From contig JAMCSM010000228.1 in the NCBI GenBank assembly GCA_023380915.1, forward strand, positions 1 to 62,267: a stretch of 62,267 nucleotides of DNA. The letters are read 5' to 3'. Positions 26,551 to 34,181 of this stretch are shown here, piece by piece. Below the pieces are notes generated by a model. The model was not told the DNA's origin and made no database searches. It was given only the letters and a program-made list of their open reading frames with translations. Numbering within the stretch: the first letter of the stretch is position 1; every line of letters begins with the position of its first letter. The DNA comes from Actinomycetota bacterium. Lineage in GTDB: Bacteria > Actinomycetota > Humimicrobiia > Humimicrobiales > Humimicrobiaceae. A program made the translations under genes and the position numbers.

Positions 26551-28152
26551 ATGGATTTGTTTAAAAACATCATACCTTTTTTAAATCCATTTGGCGTTAT
26601 TGCTTTTTTAGTGTCAGGAATTTTTATTTCATTATTTTTCGGACTTTCAAAAAGAAATCAGATAAAAATATTTATTTTTGTACTTGTACAGATATTACTT
26701 GCCGGTGCTTTTTTTATTAATATTTATTCCTATAATATTTACGGAGAATTTTCCAGCAATTTATTTACTTCAGGAATTTTTGAGACAGCAGCAACCGGTT
26801 TTATTCTTTTGTCTGCAATTATAAGTTTTGCTGTTATTTTTATTTGCAACAGAAAAAATGATAATTTTATCAAGACAGTTATGATTTTTCTTTTTGCTGT
26901 AATATCTTCAGTTATAATAATAATTTCAAAAAATTTTACTTCTTTTTTTATAGGCACGGGATGTTTTTTGACTGCATTTTTTGCATTAACTACTTTATTA
27001 AATGAAGACTTAGTGACGATTTATAATGAAAATACAGTAAAAGGCAGAGACCTGATTATACAACGAAATATTTCGGCAGCAATTATAAGATTTTTTATAG
27101 TCTGCCTGTTGTTTTTAATACTGCTGTTTTTTGGTTTTTCAATTTTGTATGGAGCAACAGATGTTAAGAATTTTCTTCAGTTATTTGAAAATATACAGTC
27201 AGGCGGAATAAATATTATATTCAGCTTAATAATAATTTCAATTTCCTTTTATATTTATTTCGGCATTTTTCCTTTTCAGGCTCCATACATTGGTTTTGTT
27301 AATAAAACTGAAATCCCTTCACTTTATGTGCTATGGTTTTTATATTTTCCTGCAGGTATCTTAAGTATATTGAAGTTTACACCCATAATATTAATTCTTA
27401 ACAAAAATTTAAAAGCAGGTGAGTATATCCTGTATGTTCTTTTAGTAACAATATTTATAAGTTCAGTTTGTTCGGCAATAGCAGGTTTTAAAACAAAAAG
27501 CTTAAGAAAAACATTGGGTTACCTTTTTACTTTGCTGCTTTCAGGATATTTTGTTAACCTGCTGATGCTTCTTAACGGTTTTATAAAGGAAGATAACCTG
27601 AACTGGCTTAATATTTTTAATCTTGCATATTTTGCTGTTTGTTTTTTGCCTGTGGTTTTTATTTTTTCTTTTATTGAAAATGCAGTCAAAAAAGATCATG
27701 TTAACAATTTAAAATCACTGTTTTATAAAAATAAAATAGTCGGGATCTTTTTAATCATCATAATATTTTCATTAATCGGAGTTCCCGGATTTTTCAGTTA
27801 TCCGGCAAGAAAATATTATTTTGATACTATAATTGATATCTTAAATTCAAAGACCGGAAGTTTGACTGTTCTGAATGGCTGGCTTGTTATGACAATTATT
27901 ATAATATATATGATTTCAATTGCTGCAGTAAGCATCAGACTGCTTATTATTTTATTTCTGAAAGAAAAGAAGGAAAATGATATACAGGACAAACTTGACT
28001 TTCCGAAAGCTTTTTATGTTTTACTGGGGGTTTTTGCAGCATTTATTTTATTTTCGGGAATTATTGGTTTGCTGGAAACTTTAAATCCTGCCGTCAGCCT
28101 GTTTGGAAGCAGAATAACTGATTCAGCGATTTTTATAAAAAATTTGAAATAA
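26551..28152 (+). CDS. Single NuoL/M/N-type antiporter-like subunit, divergent
   Basis: 533 residues with about fourteen hydrophobic helices. The block AGFKTKSLRKTLGYLF, followed by TLLLSGYF, aligns with the LKRLLAYSSI-x-H-x-GY motif of antiporter-like subunits. GIFPFQAPYIGFV matches the FPFH-x-W-x-P region, and GVPGFFSYPARKYYF matches the C-terminal GIPP-x-x-GF-x-x-K block with its Lys. The helix-5 Glu and helix-7 Lys of the proton path are not evident. The start at 26551 is preferred over the in-frame ATG at 26497, which lies inside nuoK. It is the only L/M/N-type gene here. Confidence 0.78.
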   Translation: MDLFKNIIPFLNPFGVIAFLVSGIFISLFFGLSKRNQIKIFIFVLVQILLAGAFFINIYSYNIYGEFSSNLFTSGIFETAATGFILLSAIISFAVIFICNRKNDNFIKTVMIFLFAVISSVIIIISKNFTSFFIGTGCFLTAFFALTTLLNEDLVTIYNENTVKGRDLIIQRNISAAIIRFFIVCLLFLILLFFGFSILYGATDVKNFLQLFENIQSGGINIIFSLIIISISFYIYFGIFPFQAPYIGFVNKTEIPSLYVLWFLYFPAGILSILKFTPIILILNKNLKAGEYILYVLLVTIFISSVCSAIAGFKTKSLRKTLGYLFTLLLSGYFVNLLMLLNGFIKEDNLNWLNIFNLAYFAVCFLPVVFIFSFIENAVKKDHVNNLKSLFYKNKIVGIFLIIIIFSLIGVPGFFSYPARKYYFDTIIDILNSKTGSLTVLNGWLVMTIIIIYMISIAAVSIRLLIILFLKEKKENDIQDKLDFPKAFYVLLGVFAAFILFSGIIGLLETLNPAVSLFGSRITDSAIFIKNLK

Positions 28153-28179
28153 TCAGATTTTGCTGTTAAACCTTATGCT

Positions 28180-28941
28180 ATGAGAAAATCATTTAGAGGA
28201 GTATTCCTTATAATAGTATTGGTAATATTGCTGATAGTCTTTATTGCAATATTAAGCACAATTAAATTCAGTTTCAAAAAGACTTATATGCCGGCAACGG
28301 CATTATCGGAAATACTTCCAAGATTCAGATTTATTGATTTGGATGAATTGCCGGTAAAATCAGATAAAAATAACAATGGCAACAATGACTCCAAAGATAT
28401 CGTGATTGGAGCAAAAAAACAGCTTAAAATAAAAGCAAAAAATATATTTTTGAAGGGGTCAGATCAGTCAAATTACTACAAGGGGGGAGATCCTCCGGAG
28501 CAGTGGGCAATTAATACAGACATAATTGCAAGATCTTTTAAAGAGGCAGGTTTTGATTTAAGGACTCTTGTAAATGAGGATATTAAAAAAAATATAAGCA
28601 AGTATCCGCTAAAAGCAATATGGAATCAGAATGTGCCGGATATAGATATAGATTACAGAAGGATACAGAATCTGGAAGTTTTTTTTAAAAGAAATGCGCA
28701 AAATCTTAATATAAGGCTGGATCCGTCAAATGAGGAAAATTTAAATACCTGGCTTCCCGGAGACGTTGTTTTTTTTGATATGGATGAGGATGGGTTTACA
28801 GATAATGCCGGTATTGTTTCTGACTTTACAGCAAGAAACGGTGTTCCAAAAGTGATTTATAATGATATTAATCCAGGCTATACTACAGAAGAAAATATTT
28901 TAGGAAAAAAAATAATAACAGGACATTACAGGTTACCTTAA
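28180..28941 (+). CDS. DUF1287 domain protein, membrane-anchored
   Basis: 253 residues: one N-terminal membrane helix, a polar linker rich in Asn and Asp, then a DUF1287 domain. Diagnostic segments are YYKGGDPPEQWAINTDIIAR, DIDYRRIQNLEVFFKR and LPGDVVFFDMDEDGFTDNAGIV, ending GHYRLP. DUF1287 is a predicted NlpC/P60-like fold of unknown activity. Canonical members have Cys-Thr-Asp and His-Ile-Gly; here they read Asn-Thr-Asp and Asn-Ala-Gly, so the usual Cys and His are absent. It starts 27 bases after the nuo-like cluster. Confidence 0.82.
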   Translation: MRKSFRGVFLIIVLVILLIVFIAILSTIKFSFKKTYMPATALSEILPRFRFIDLDELPVKSDKNNNGNNDSKDIVIGAKKQLKIKAKNIFLKGSDQSNYYKGGDPPEQWAINTDIIARSFKEAGFDLRTLVNEDIKKNISKYPLKAIWNQNVPDIDIDYRRIQNLEVFFKRNAQNLNIRLDPSNEENLNTWLPGDVVFFDMDEDGFTDNAGIVSDFTARNGVPKVIYNDINPGYTTEENILGKKIITGHYRLP

Positions 28942-28959
28942 TATATGATATGAAAAGCG

Positions 28960-29964
28960 ATGAATGTTAAAATTAAAACTGGTTTTTTTCATATTAAATT
29001 TAAATATTTAATCATATTTTTTCTTATTGTTATTGTAATTCCCATACCTTTTTTTGAAAAACCTCATAAAGTTGAAGCAATCACACTTCAGGAACTTGCA
29101 GAAAAAATATCAAAGTTAAGTACAGATGAACAGGACCTGCTTGCGGAAGTAGTTGCAGCAGAAACTCAGATTGAACAAAAAACACAGGAAATTTCAAATT
29201 ACACACAGCAACTTGACGATTTTGAAATACAGCTTAAGGACCTTCATGCAAAGACTATAGAAATTGAAAAAAATATGGATCAGATTAAAATAAAGATTCA
29301 GAAAAGTGCCGTAAAATCTTACAAATACAGCAATGACAATATTGCAAGACTGATAATAAGCGCACAAAGCTTGAATGAAGTTGCTACGGTAATTTTTATT
29401 TTCAGGCATATGATAAGGGAAAATAATTCTTTAATCTCTGATTTGAAAAGTGAGAAAAAAAGATATGAAATGACATTTAGAAAATCAGAGGAAACAAAAA
29501 ATCAGATTTCTGCCTTGAAAGAAAAAATTATTAAGGAAAGAGATGCATTAACTGTTTATTTAAAGGAAAAACAGGATCTTCTTTCACAGGTAAAAGGGGA
29601 AAAATCAAAATTTACAAATTTGCTTGCTGAAATCAAAGAAAGAATCAGGCAGATACAGCCGCCCGGACTTACTCTTGTTGGAGAGTGGGATATGGTTGCC
29701 ACTGCATACTTTAGCGAGGGCGGCGGTTTAAATGGTGATGGAATAACTGCAATAGGATTTAGGGTGAAAAAGGGCATTGTTGCTGTAGATCCGAGAGTTA
29801 TTCCTCTTGGTACAAAACTTTACATACCAGGATACGGAGAAGCACTGGCTGCAGATACGGGAGGATGGATAAAAGGCAATAGAATTGATCTTGCATTTGA
29901 AAACCTTACAGAGTGCTACCGCTACGGCAGAAGAAAAATAAAAGTATATCTTATTCAAAAATAA
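28960..29964 (+). CDS. Coiled-coil protein with C-terminal 3D domain (cell-wall hydrolase type)
   Basis: 334 residues: a signal or anchor helix (residues 15-32), a long coiled coil (about 45-235) similar to peptidoglycan-hydrolase activators, and a C-terminal 3D domain. The three Asp of the 3D fold are seen in VAVDPRVIPLGTKLYIPGYG, AADTGGWIKG and NRIDLAF. Related domains occur in resuscitation-promoting and lytic transglycosylase-like proteins. It follows DUF1287 after 18 bases, so the two envelope genes probably share a transcript. Confidence 0.87.
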   Translation: MNVKIKTGFFHIKFKYLIIFFLIVIVIPIPFFEKPHKVEAITLQELAEKISKLSTDEQDLLAEVVAAETQIEQKTQEISNYTQQLDDFEIQLKDLHAKTIEIEKNMDQIKIKIQKSAVKSYKYSNDNIARLIISAQSLNEVATVIFIFRHMIRENNSLISDLKSEKKRYEMTFRKSEETKNQISALKEKIIKERDALTVYLKEKQDLLSQVKGEKSKFTNLLAEIKERIRQIQPPGLTLVGEWDMVATAYFSEGGGLNGDGITAIGFRVKKGIVAVDPRVIPLGTKLYIPGYGEALAADTGGWIKGNRIDLAFENLTECYRYGRRKIKVYLIQK

Positions 29965-30013
29965 ATTGTGATTTTTCCTGAAAAATCGGGCTGGATCAGC
30001 AGGCTCTTTTCTT

Positions 30014-30667
30014 TCAGACAACCTTCAGAAGTTTTGAAAGAGTTTCAAAATCGTTTAAATATTTATCCATTGTTATTTTTTTATGAACTGTTACATCATC
30101 CGGCTGATAAAATGGAACCAGTTTAAATGAAGGATTTTTAAATATTTTCATATGGAGTTCTTCCATATCATTAAATTTTTTATTTATTGAGAAAAAATGT
30201 TTTAAGATAAATTTTGTTGTATCAAAACCAAGTGAAATCAGTAAATGAGGGGTTGAAATGGTAATTTCTTTTGAAAGGTAGGGCACGCAGTTTTCTTTAT
30301 GAACTTTTTTTGGTTCATAAGTGCTTATTTTTTCGCCACTGCGGGCAGGCACCTTCTTTTTGGGAGTACATTTTACAAGATATGTCAGGTAAATATCATT
30401 TTCAAGCGAGAGAGATGAATCTGCAATTATCTTTCTTATCAGTAATCCTGATTCATCATTTGTAAAAGGAACTCCGGTAACTTCTGCACCATTAGCTTTC
30501 GGATAATCTCCAACAATTATAATTCTTGCGCCTGGAGCGCCAATTCCGCAAACAGGATTTCTTCTTAATTCAACAAGATCTTCGCATTTCCTGCAGATCA
30601 GGACTTTTTTATTTAATTCATCAAAATTTTCTTTACAGCCATTTTGCATTGTAGAAAAAGTATACAA
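30014..30667 (-). CDS. Uracil-DNA glycosylase-like Fe-S protein, divergent
   Basis: 217 residues resembling family 4/5 uracil-DNA glycosylases, which excise uracil from DNA and hold a [4Fe-4S] cluster. Possible ligands: CRKC near the N-terminus, Cys in YLVKCTPKKK and Cys in HKENCVPYL. The body (IIIVGDYPKANGAEVTGVPF, DIYLTYLVKCTP, PHLLISLGFDTTKF) follows the fold. The catalytic GE-x-PG-x-x-ED motif reads GDYPKANGAE, and the C-terminal His motif is not clear, so activity is doubtful. The start could also be the ATG at 30649. Confidence 0.72.
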   Translation of the reverse strand: MYTFSTMQNGCKENFDELNKKVLICRKCEDLVELRRNPVCGIGAPGARIIIVGDYPKANGAEVTGVPFTNDESGLLIRKIIADSSLSLENDIYLTYLVKCTPKKKVPARSGEKISTYEPKKVHKENCVPYLSKEITISTPHLLISLGFDTTKFILKHFFSINKKFNDMEELHMKIFKNPSFKLVPFYQPDDVTVHKKITMDKYLNDFETLSKLLKVV

Positions 30668-30782
30668 TACAAAAATAATAGAGTCTATATTTTTTATTTA
30701 AACTTTTCTTTTTATTTTTAAATTATTTTTGCTATTATTAACCAAGCTATATTAGTCATCAAAAAAGAAAAAAGGAGAAAAA

Positions 30783-31421
30783 ATGGCAAAGTATCAGGAA
30801 CTTGCCGACGCAATCCTTACAGGTGACAACATTAAAAGCAAGAAAATCACCGAGGATTTAGTTGGCAAAAAAGTACCGGCCGCAGACATTTTAAACGGAG
30901 GCTTAATAGCCGGGATGGATGTTGTCGGAAGAAAATTCAAAGCAAATGAAATGTATATCCCTGAAGTTTTAATTGCTGCGAGGGCTATGCATGCTGCAAT
31001 GGATATTCTTAAGCCTCTTCTGACGGAAGCCGGAGCACCTACCAAAGGTACTGCAGTTATTGGAACAGTGCAGGGTGATTTGCATGATATAGGCAAAAAC
31101 CTTGTAGCCATGATGCTTGAAGGAGCAGGATTTACTGTAGTAGATATAGGCGTGGATATTCCTGCAGAAAAGTTTGTGGAAGCTGCAAAAGAAAACAAAG
31201 CTGATATTGTCGGCCTGTCAGCCTTGCTTACAACTACCATGCCTTCAATGAAGGAAGTAATTGAATCCATGAGAAAAGATGCAGCTACTAAAAATGTCAA
31301 GGTAATAATTGGCGGTGCTCCTTTAACCCAGGAATATGCAGACAGTATTGGTGCTGACGGTTATGCTCCCGATGCTTCATCTGCAGTAGATATTTCAGAA
31401 GAACTTCTAAAAAAAGCGTAG
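30783..31421 (+). CDS. Stand-alone corrinoid (B12-binding) protein, MtaC/MtbC type
   Basis: 212 residues: an N-terminal helical cap domain (1-85) and a Rossmann-like cobalamin domain (90-212). The B12 motif is DLHDIGKNLVAMML with the lower-ligand His, followed by VDIGVDIPAEKFVEAA, GLSALLTTTMPSM and VIIGGAPLTQEYA. Such proteins carry methyl groups between a substrate-specific methyltransferase and a pterin or CoM methyltransferase. No partner methyltransferase or activator gene is adjacent. A strong AAAGGAGAAAAA site precedes the ATG and a terminator follows, so it is a single-gene unit. Confidence 0.93.
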   Translation: MAKYQELADAILTGDNIKSKKITEDLVGKKVPAADILNGGLIAGMDVVGRKFKANEMYIPEVLIAARAMHAAMDILKPLLTEAGAPTKGTAVIGTVQGDLHDIGKNLVAMMLEGAGFTVVDIGVDIPAEKFVEAAKENKADIVGLSALLTTTMPSMKEVIESMRKDAATKNVKVIIGGAPLTQEYADSIGADGYAPDASSAVDISEELLKKA

Positions 31422-31455
31422 TTTTAAAAGTTAAACCCATTTAATAGGGATATTA

Positions 31456-31497
31456 AATTAGAAGTGCTTAATTGGCTTAGGCACTTCTAATTTTTTT
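31456..31497 (+). terminator. Intrinsic terminator after the corrinoid gene
   Basis: AGAAGTGC and GCACTTCT form a perfect stem around a 13-base loop, followed by TAATTTTTTT. Confidence 0.85.
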
Positions 31498-31610
31498 AAG
31501 GAAATTAAACATTCAAACATTTCAAACTGTTCAATTTACTGTGTATGAATTACCCGTTATTAAAATGTTTATTAATTTTTAAGCTTAGCGAAATAAATTA
31601 AATAAAGCTG

Positions 31611-32075
31611 TTATTTAAGAGCTTTAAACAGGTTAGCCATTTCAATTGCAGTAAGGGCTGCCTGCCATCCTTTATTGCCCTGTCTTGCCCCGGCTCTTTC
31701 AATTGCCTGTTCAAGAGTATCGGGAGTTATGACACCAAAAGCAACCGGCAGATTAAAATCAAGATTAACTTTTGCTGCTCCTTTTATTGCTTCAATTGCT
31801 ATGTATTCATTATGACTTGTTTCGCCTTTTAAAACAGCGCCAAGACAAATGACAGCATCATATTTTTTGGATTCTGCCATAACTTTTAATGCTGCAGGAA
31901 TTTCAAAAACTCCCGGAACCCAGGCAACAGATATATCTTTATCCTCACAGCCATGTCTGATTAAACAGTCAAGTGCGCCATCAAGAAGCTTTGTTGTGAT
32001 AAAATCATTGTATCTTGATATTACAATTCCAACTTTAAGTCCCGCTCCTGAAAGTTTTCCTTCATACTTTTGCAT
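31611..32075 (-). CDS. ribH: 6,7-dimethyl-8-ribityllumazine synthase
   Basis: 154 residues, the normal length. It condenses ribitylaminopyrimidinedione with dihydroxybutanone phosphate, the step before riboflavin. Typical segments: IVISRYNDFITTKLLDGAL, WVPGVFEIPAALK, ICLGAVLKGETSHNEYIA (substrate loop with catalytic His) and the Arg in ERAGARQGNKGWQAA. It is the last gene of the rib operon and follows ribBA after 47 bases with an AGGAGGAATAT site. Confidence 0.96.
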   Translation of the reverse strand: MQKYEGKLSGAGLKVGIVISRYNDFITTKLLDGALDCLIRHGCEDKDISVAWVPGVFEIPAALKVMAESKKYDAVICLGAVLKGETSHNEYIAIEAIKGAAKVNLDFNLPVAFGVITPDTLEQAIERAGARQGNKGWQAALTAIEMANLFKALK

Positions 32076-32122
32076 ATATTCCTCCTTTTAGCCCAATATT
32101 ATAAAGTTTTTAATTTAAAAAT

Positions 32123-33400
32123 TTAAAGCAAATGTTCCAGTTTTGTTTTTTTTGTATTCAGGTATCTTTCATTACTTTTATTTGGCGCAATTTTTATCGG
32201 AACTCTTTTTGTAATATTTAATCCATATCCTTCAAGACCGATTACCTTTCTTGGATTATTAGTCATCAGATGTATTGTTGAAAGTCCGAGATCGGATAAA
32301 ATCTGGGCACCTGTTCCGTAATCTCTCAAATCAGGTTCAAATCCAAGTTTAAGATTAGCTTCAACCGTATCAAATCCCTTGTCCTGCAGCTCATAAGCCT
32401 TCATCTTGTTGCACAGTCCTATTCCTCTGCCTTCCTGTGCCATATATAAAAGGACTCCGCTTCCCTTTTTATTTATCATACGGAAAGCATTATCAAGCTG
32501 CTGGCCGCAGTCGCATCTTTTTGAGCCGAAAGTATCGCCTGTGAGGCATTGGGAGTGAACTCTTACCAGAACATTTTTCTTACCCCTTATATCGCCTTTT
32601 ATAAATGCAACATGAGTTTCATTATCCAATATTGATTTGTAAGTTAATGCTTTGAAATCCCCCCATTTGGTAGGCAGGCTGATTTCAGCAACCTTTTCAA
32701 TAAGCTTTTCAGTTCTTTTTCTGTATCTTATTATTTCCTCAATGGTTATTATCTTTAAATCAAATTTTTTAGCCAGCTTTTTAAGATCGCTTAATCTGGC
32801 AACTTCACCATCTCCCCTTAATATCTCACACATGATTCCGCAAGGTTCCATTTTGGCAATTTTCAGTAAATCAACTGCTGCCTCAGTATGGCCCGCTCTT
32901 ATCAGGATTCCGCCAAGCCTGGCACTTATTGGAAAAACATGACCCGGCATTGTAAAATCAGAAGGTTTTGCATCAGGATTAATAAATGATTTTATAGTGT
33001 TAAGCTTCTCACTGGCAGATATTCCTGAGCCTTTGTTTGATGCCGCATTTATTGATACTGCAAAAGCAGCTTCATCAGGAGTTTTCCAGGTAGTTTTATC
33101 TGCCATTAAAGGAATTTTCAGCTTTTCAAGCTTTTTCTGCTCACAAGGAAGATAAAGCAAACCCTTTCCATAATTAATAAGAAAATTTATAGTACGGATA
33201 TCTGCTTTTTCTGCAGCGCCAAATAAAACTCCTTCTGTTTCATCGCCCCTGTCATCCACTATTATTGATATTTTTCCGTCTTTAATATCATTAACTATTT
33301 CATCAACATTTGAAAAACTGTTATTTGCTTTTGGATTCTTTAGTGTATTTTTTAAAATGTTTTTATCACTTTCTTTTAATCTTTTATTTTTTAAATCCAT
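32123..33400 (-). CDS. ribBA: RibBA: GTP cyclohydrolase II with a partly degenerate DHBP synthase domain
   Basis: 425 residues. The C-terminal RibA domain (about 210-425) is intact: zinc cysteines in HSQCLTGDTFGSKRCDCGQQ, YMAQEGRGIGL and DYGTGAQIL. The N-terminal RibB domain keeps PGHVFPISARLGGILIRAGH and TEAAVDLL, but the catalytic loop DDEDRENEGD reads DDRGDETEGV and the TTGVSAADR block reads GSGISASEK. So Arg and Asp positions near the metal site are changed and DHBP synthase activity may be reduced or lost. It overlaps ribE by 17 bases. Confidence 0.93.
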   Translation of the reverse strand: MDLKNKRLKESDKNILKNTLKNPKANNSFSNVDEIVNDIKDGKISIIVDDRGDETEGVLFGAAEKADIRTINFLINYGKGLLYLPCEQKKLEKLKIPLMADKTTWKTPDEAAFAVSINAASNKGSGISASEKLNTIKSFINPDAKPSDFTMPGHVFPISARLGGILIRAGHTEAAVDLLKIAKMEPCGIMCEILRGDGEVARLSDLKKLAKKFDLKIITIEEIIRYRKRTEKLIEKVAEISLPTKWGDFKALTYKSILDNETHVAFIKGDIRGKKNVLVRVHSQCLTGDTFGSKRCDCGQQLDNAFRMINKKGSGVLLYMAQEGRGIGLCNKMKAYELQDKGFDTVEANLKLGFEPDLRDYGTGAQILSDLGLSTIHLMTNNPRKVIGLEGYGLNITKRVPIKIAPNKSNERYLNTKKTKLEHLL

Positions 33401-34121
33401 ATTTCTTTAATTTTTCCTCCAGATCAAAATTTTTATCATTTTTATTTTTTATTTCATCAGCCACGTCCCACATTTTTGAGATATTTAAGAAATAAGAAGG
33501 ATCTGCGGCAGTACTGCCTGAAATCGGATTGCTGTATTTTGCCATGTTCAGTATATATCTTGCCATCAAATCAACTTCGATGTTAACTTTTTCTCCTGTT
33601 TTTTTATATTTAAAGTTTGTATTTTCAAATGTAAAGGGAATTATGGCAAATTCCATTATTTCATTTACACAATCAGCAATAGTAAGGCTTACGCCATCTA
33701 CAGATATTGAGCCTTTTGGAGCAGCAAACGGCAGGATGTTTTTTGGAATTCTTATATCAATCTTATGAAAATCTCCCTTTTTTGATATTTTTGTTATCAT
33801 GCCGGTATTATCTATATGCCCGCTTACAATATGACCTCCAAGTTTATCGCTTAACTTAACCGCATCTTCCAGATTAAGATAACTTCCTGCTCTTAAAAGT
33901 CCGAAAGTTGTTGCCTTTAAAGTTGCAAACGAAATATCAGCCTTAAAACTATTTCCTGCCTGGAAATCCTTTACTGTAAGGCAGCAGCCGTTTACTGCAA
34001 TGGAATCACCAGGTTTCATATCCTTTGTTAATAGAGAGCTTGAAACCTCAATTTCAAGACCAGTATTTATTCTTATTATTTTATTTAATTTACCGACTTC
34101 CTTTATTATTCCTGTAAACAT
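33384..34121 (-). CDS. ribE: Riboflavin synthase, alpha subunit
   Basis: Dismutates two lumazines to riboflavin. It has two tandem lumazine-binding barrels (N-terminal MFTGIIKEVGKLNKI; first barrel SIAVNGCCLTVKDFQ; second barrel GSISVDGVSLTIAD) and LGGHIVSGHIDNTG between. At 245 residues it is longer than the usual about 210 because of a polar C-terminal tail of some 35 residues. It lies between ribD (60 bases) and ribBA (overlap). Confidence 0.95.
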   Translation of the reverse strand: MFTGIIKEVGKLNKIIRINTGLEIEVSSSLLTKDMKPGDSIAVNGCCLTVKDFQAGNSFKADISFATLKATTFGLLRAGSYLNLEDAVKLSDKLGGHIVSGHIDNTGMITKISKKGDFHKIDIRIPKNILPFAAPKGSISVDGVSLTIADCVNEIMEFAIIPFTFENTNFKYKKTGEKVNIEVDLMARYILNMAKYSNPISGSTAADPSYFLNISKMWDVADEIKNKNDKNFDLEEKLKKYGFKK

Positions 34122-34181
34122 ATTCTTTTAATTTTTATTTAATATTTTTTTATGCGGTATGGAAAATATATCCTGTATGCC

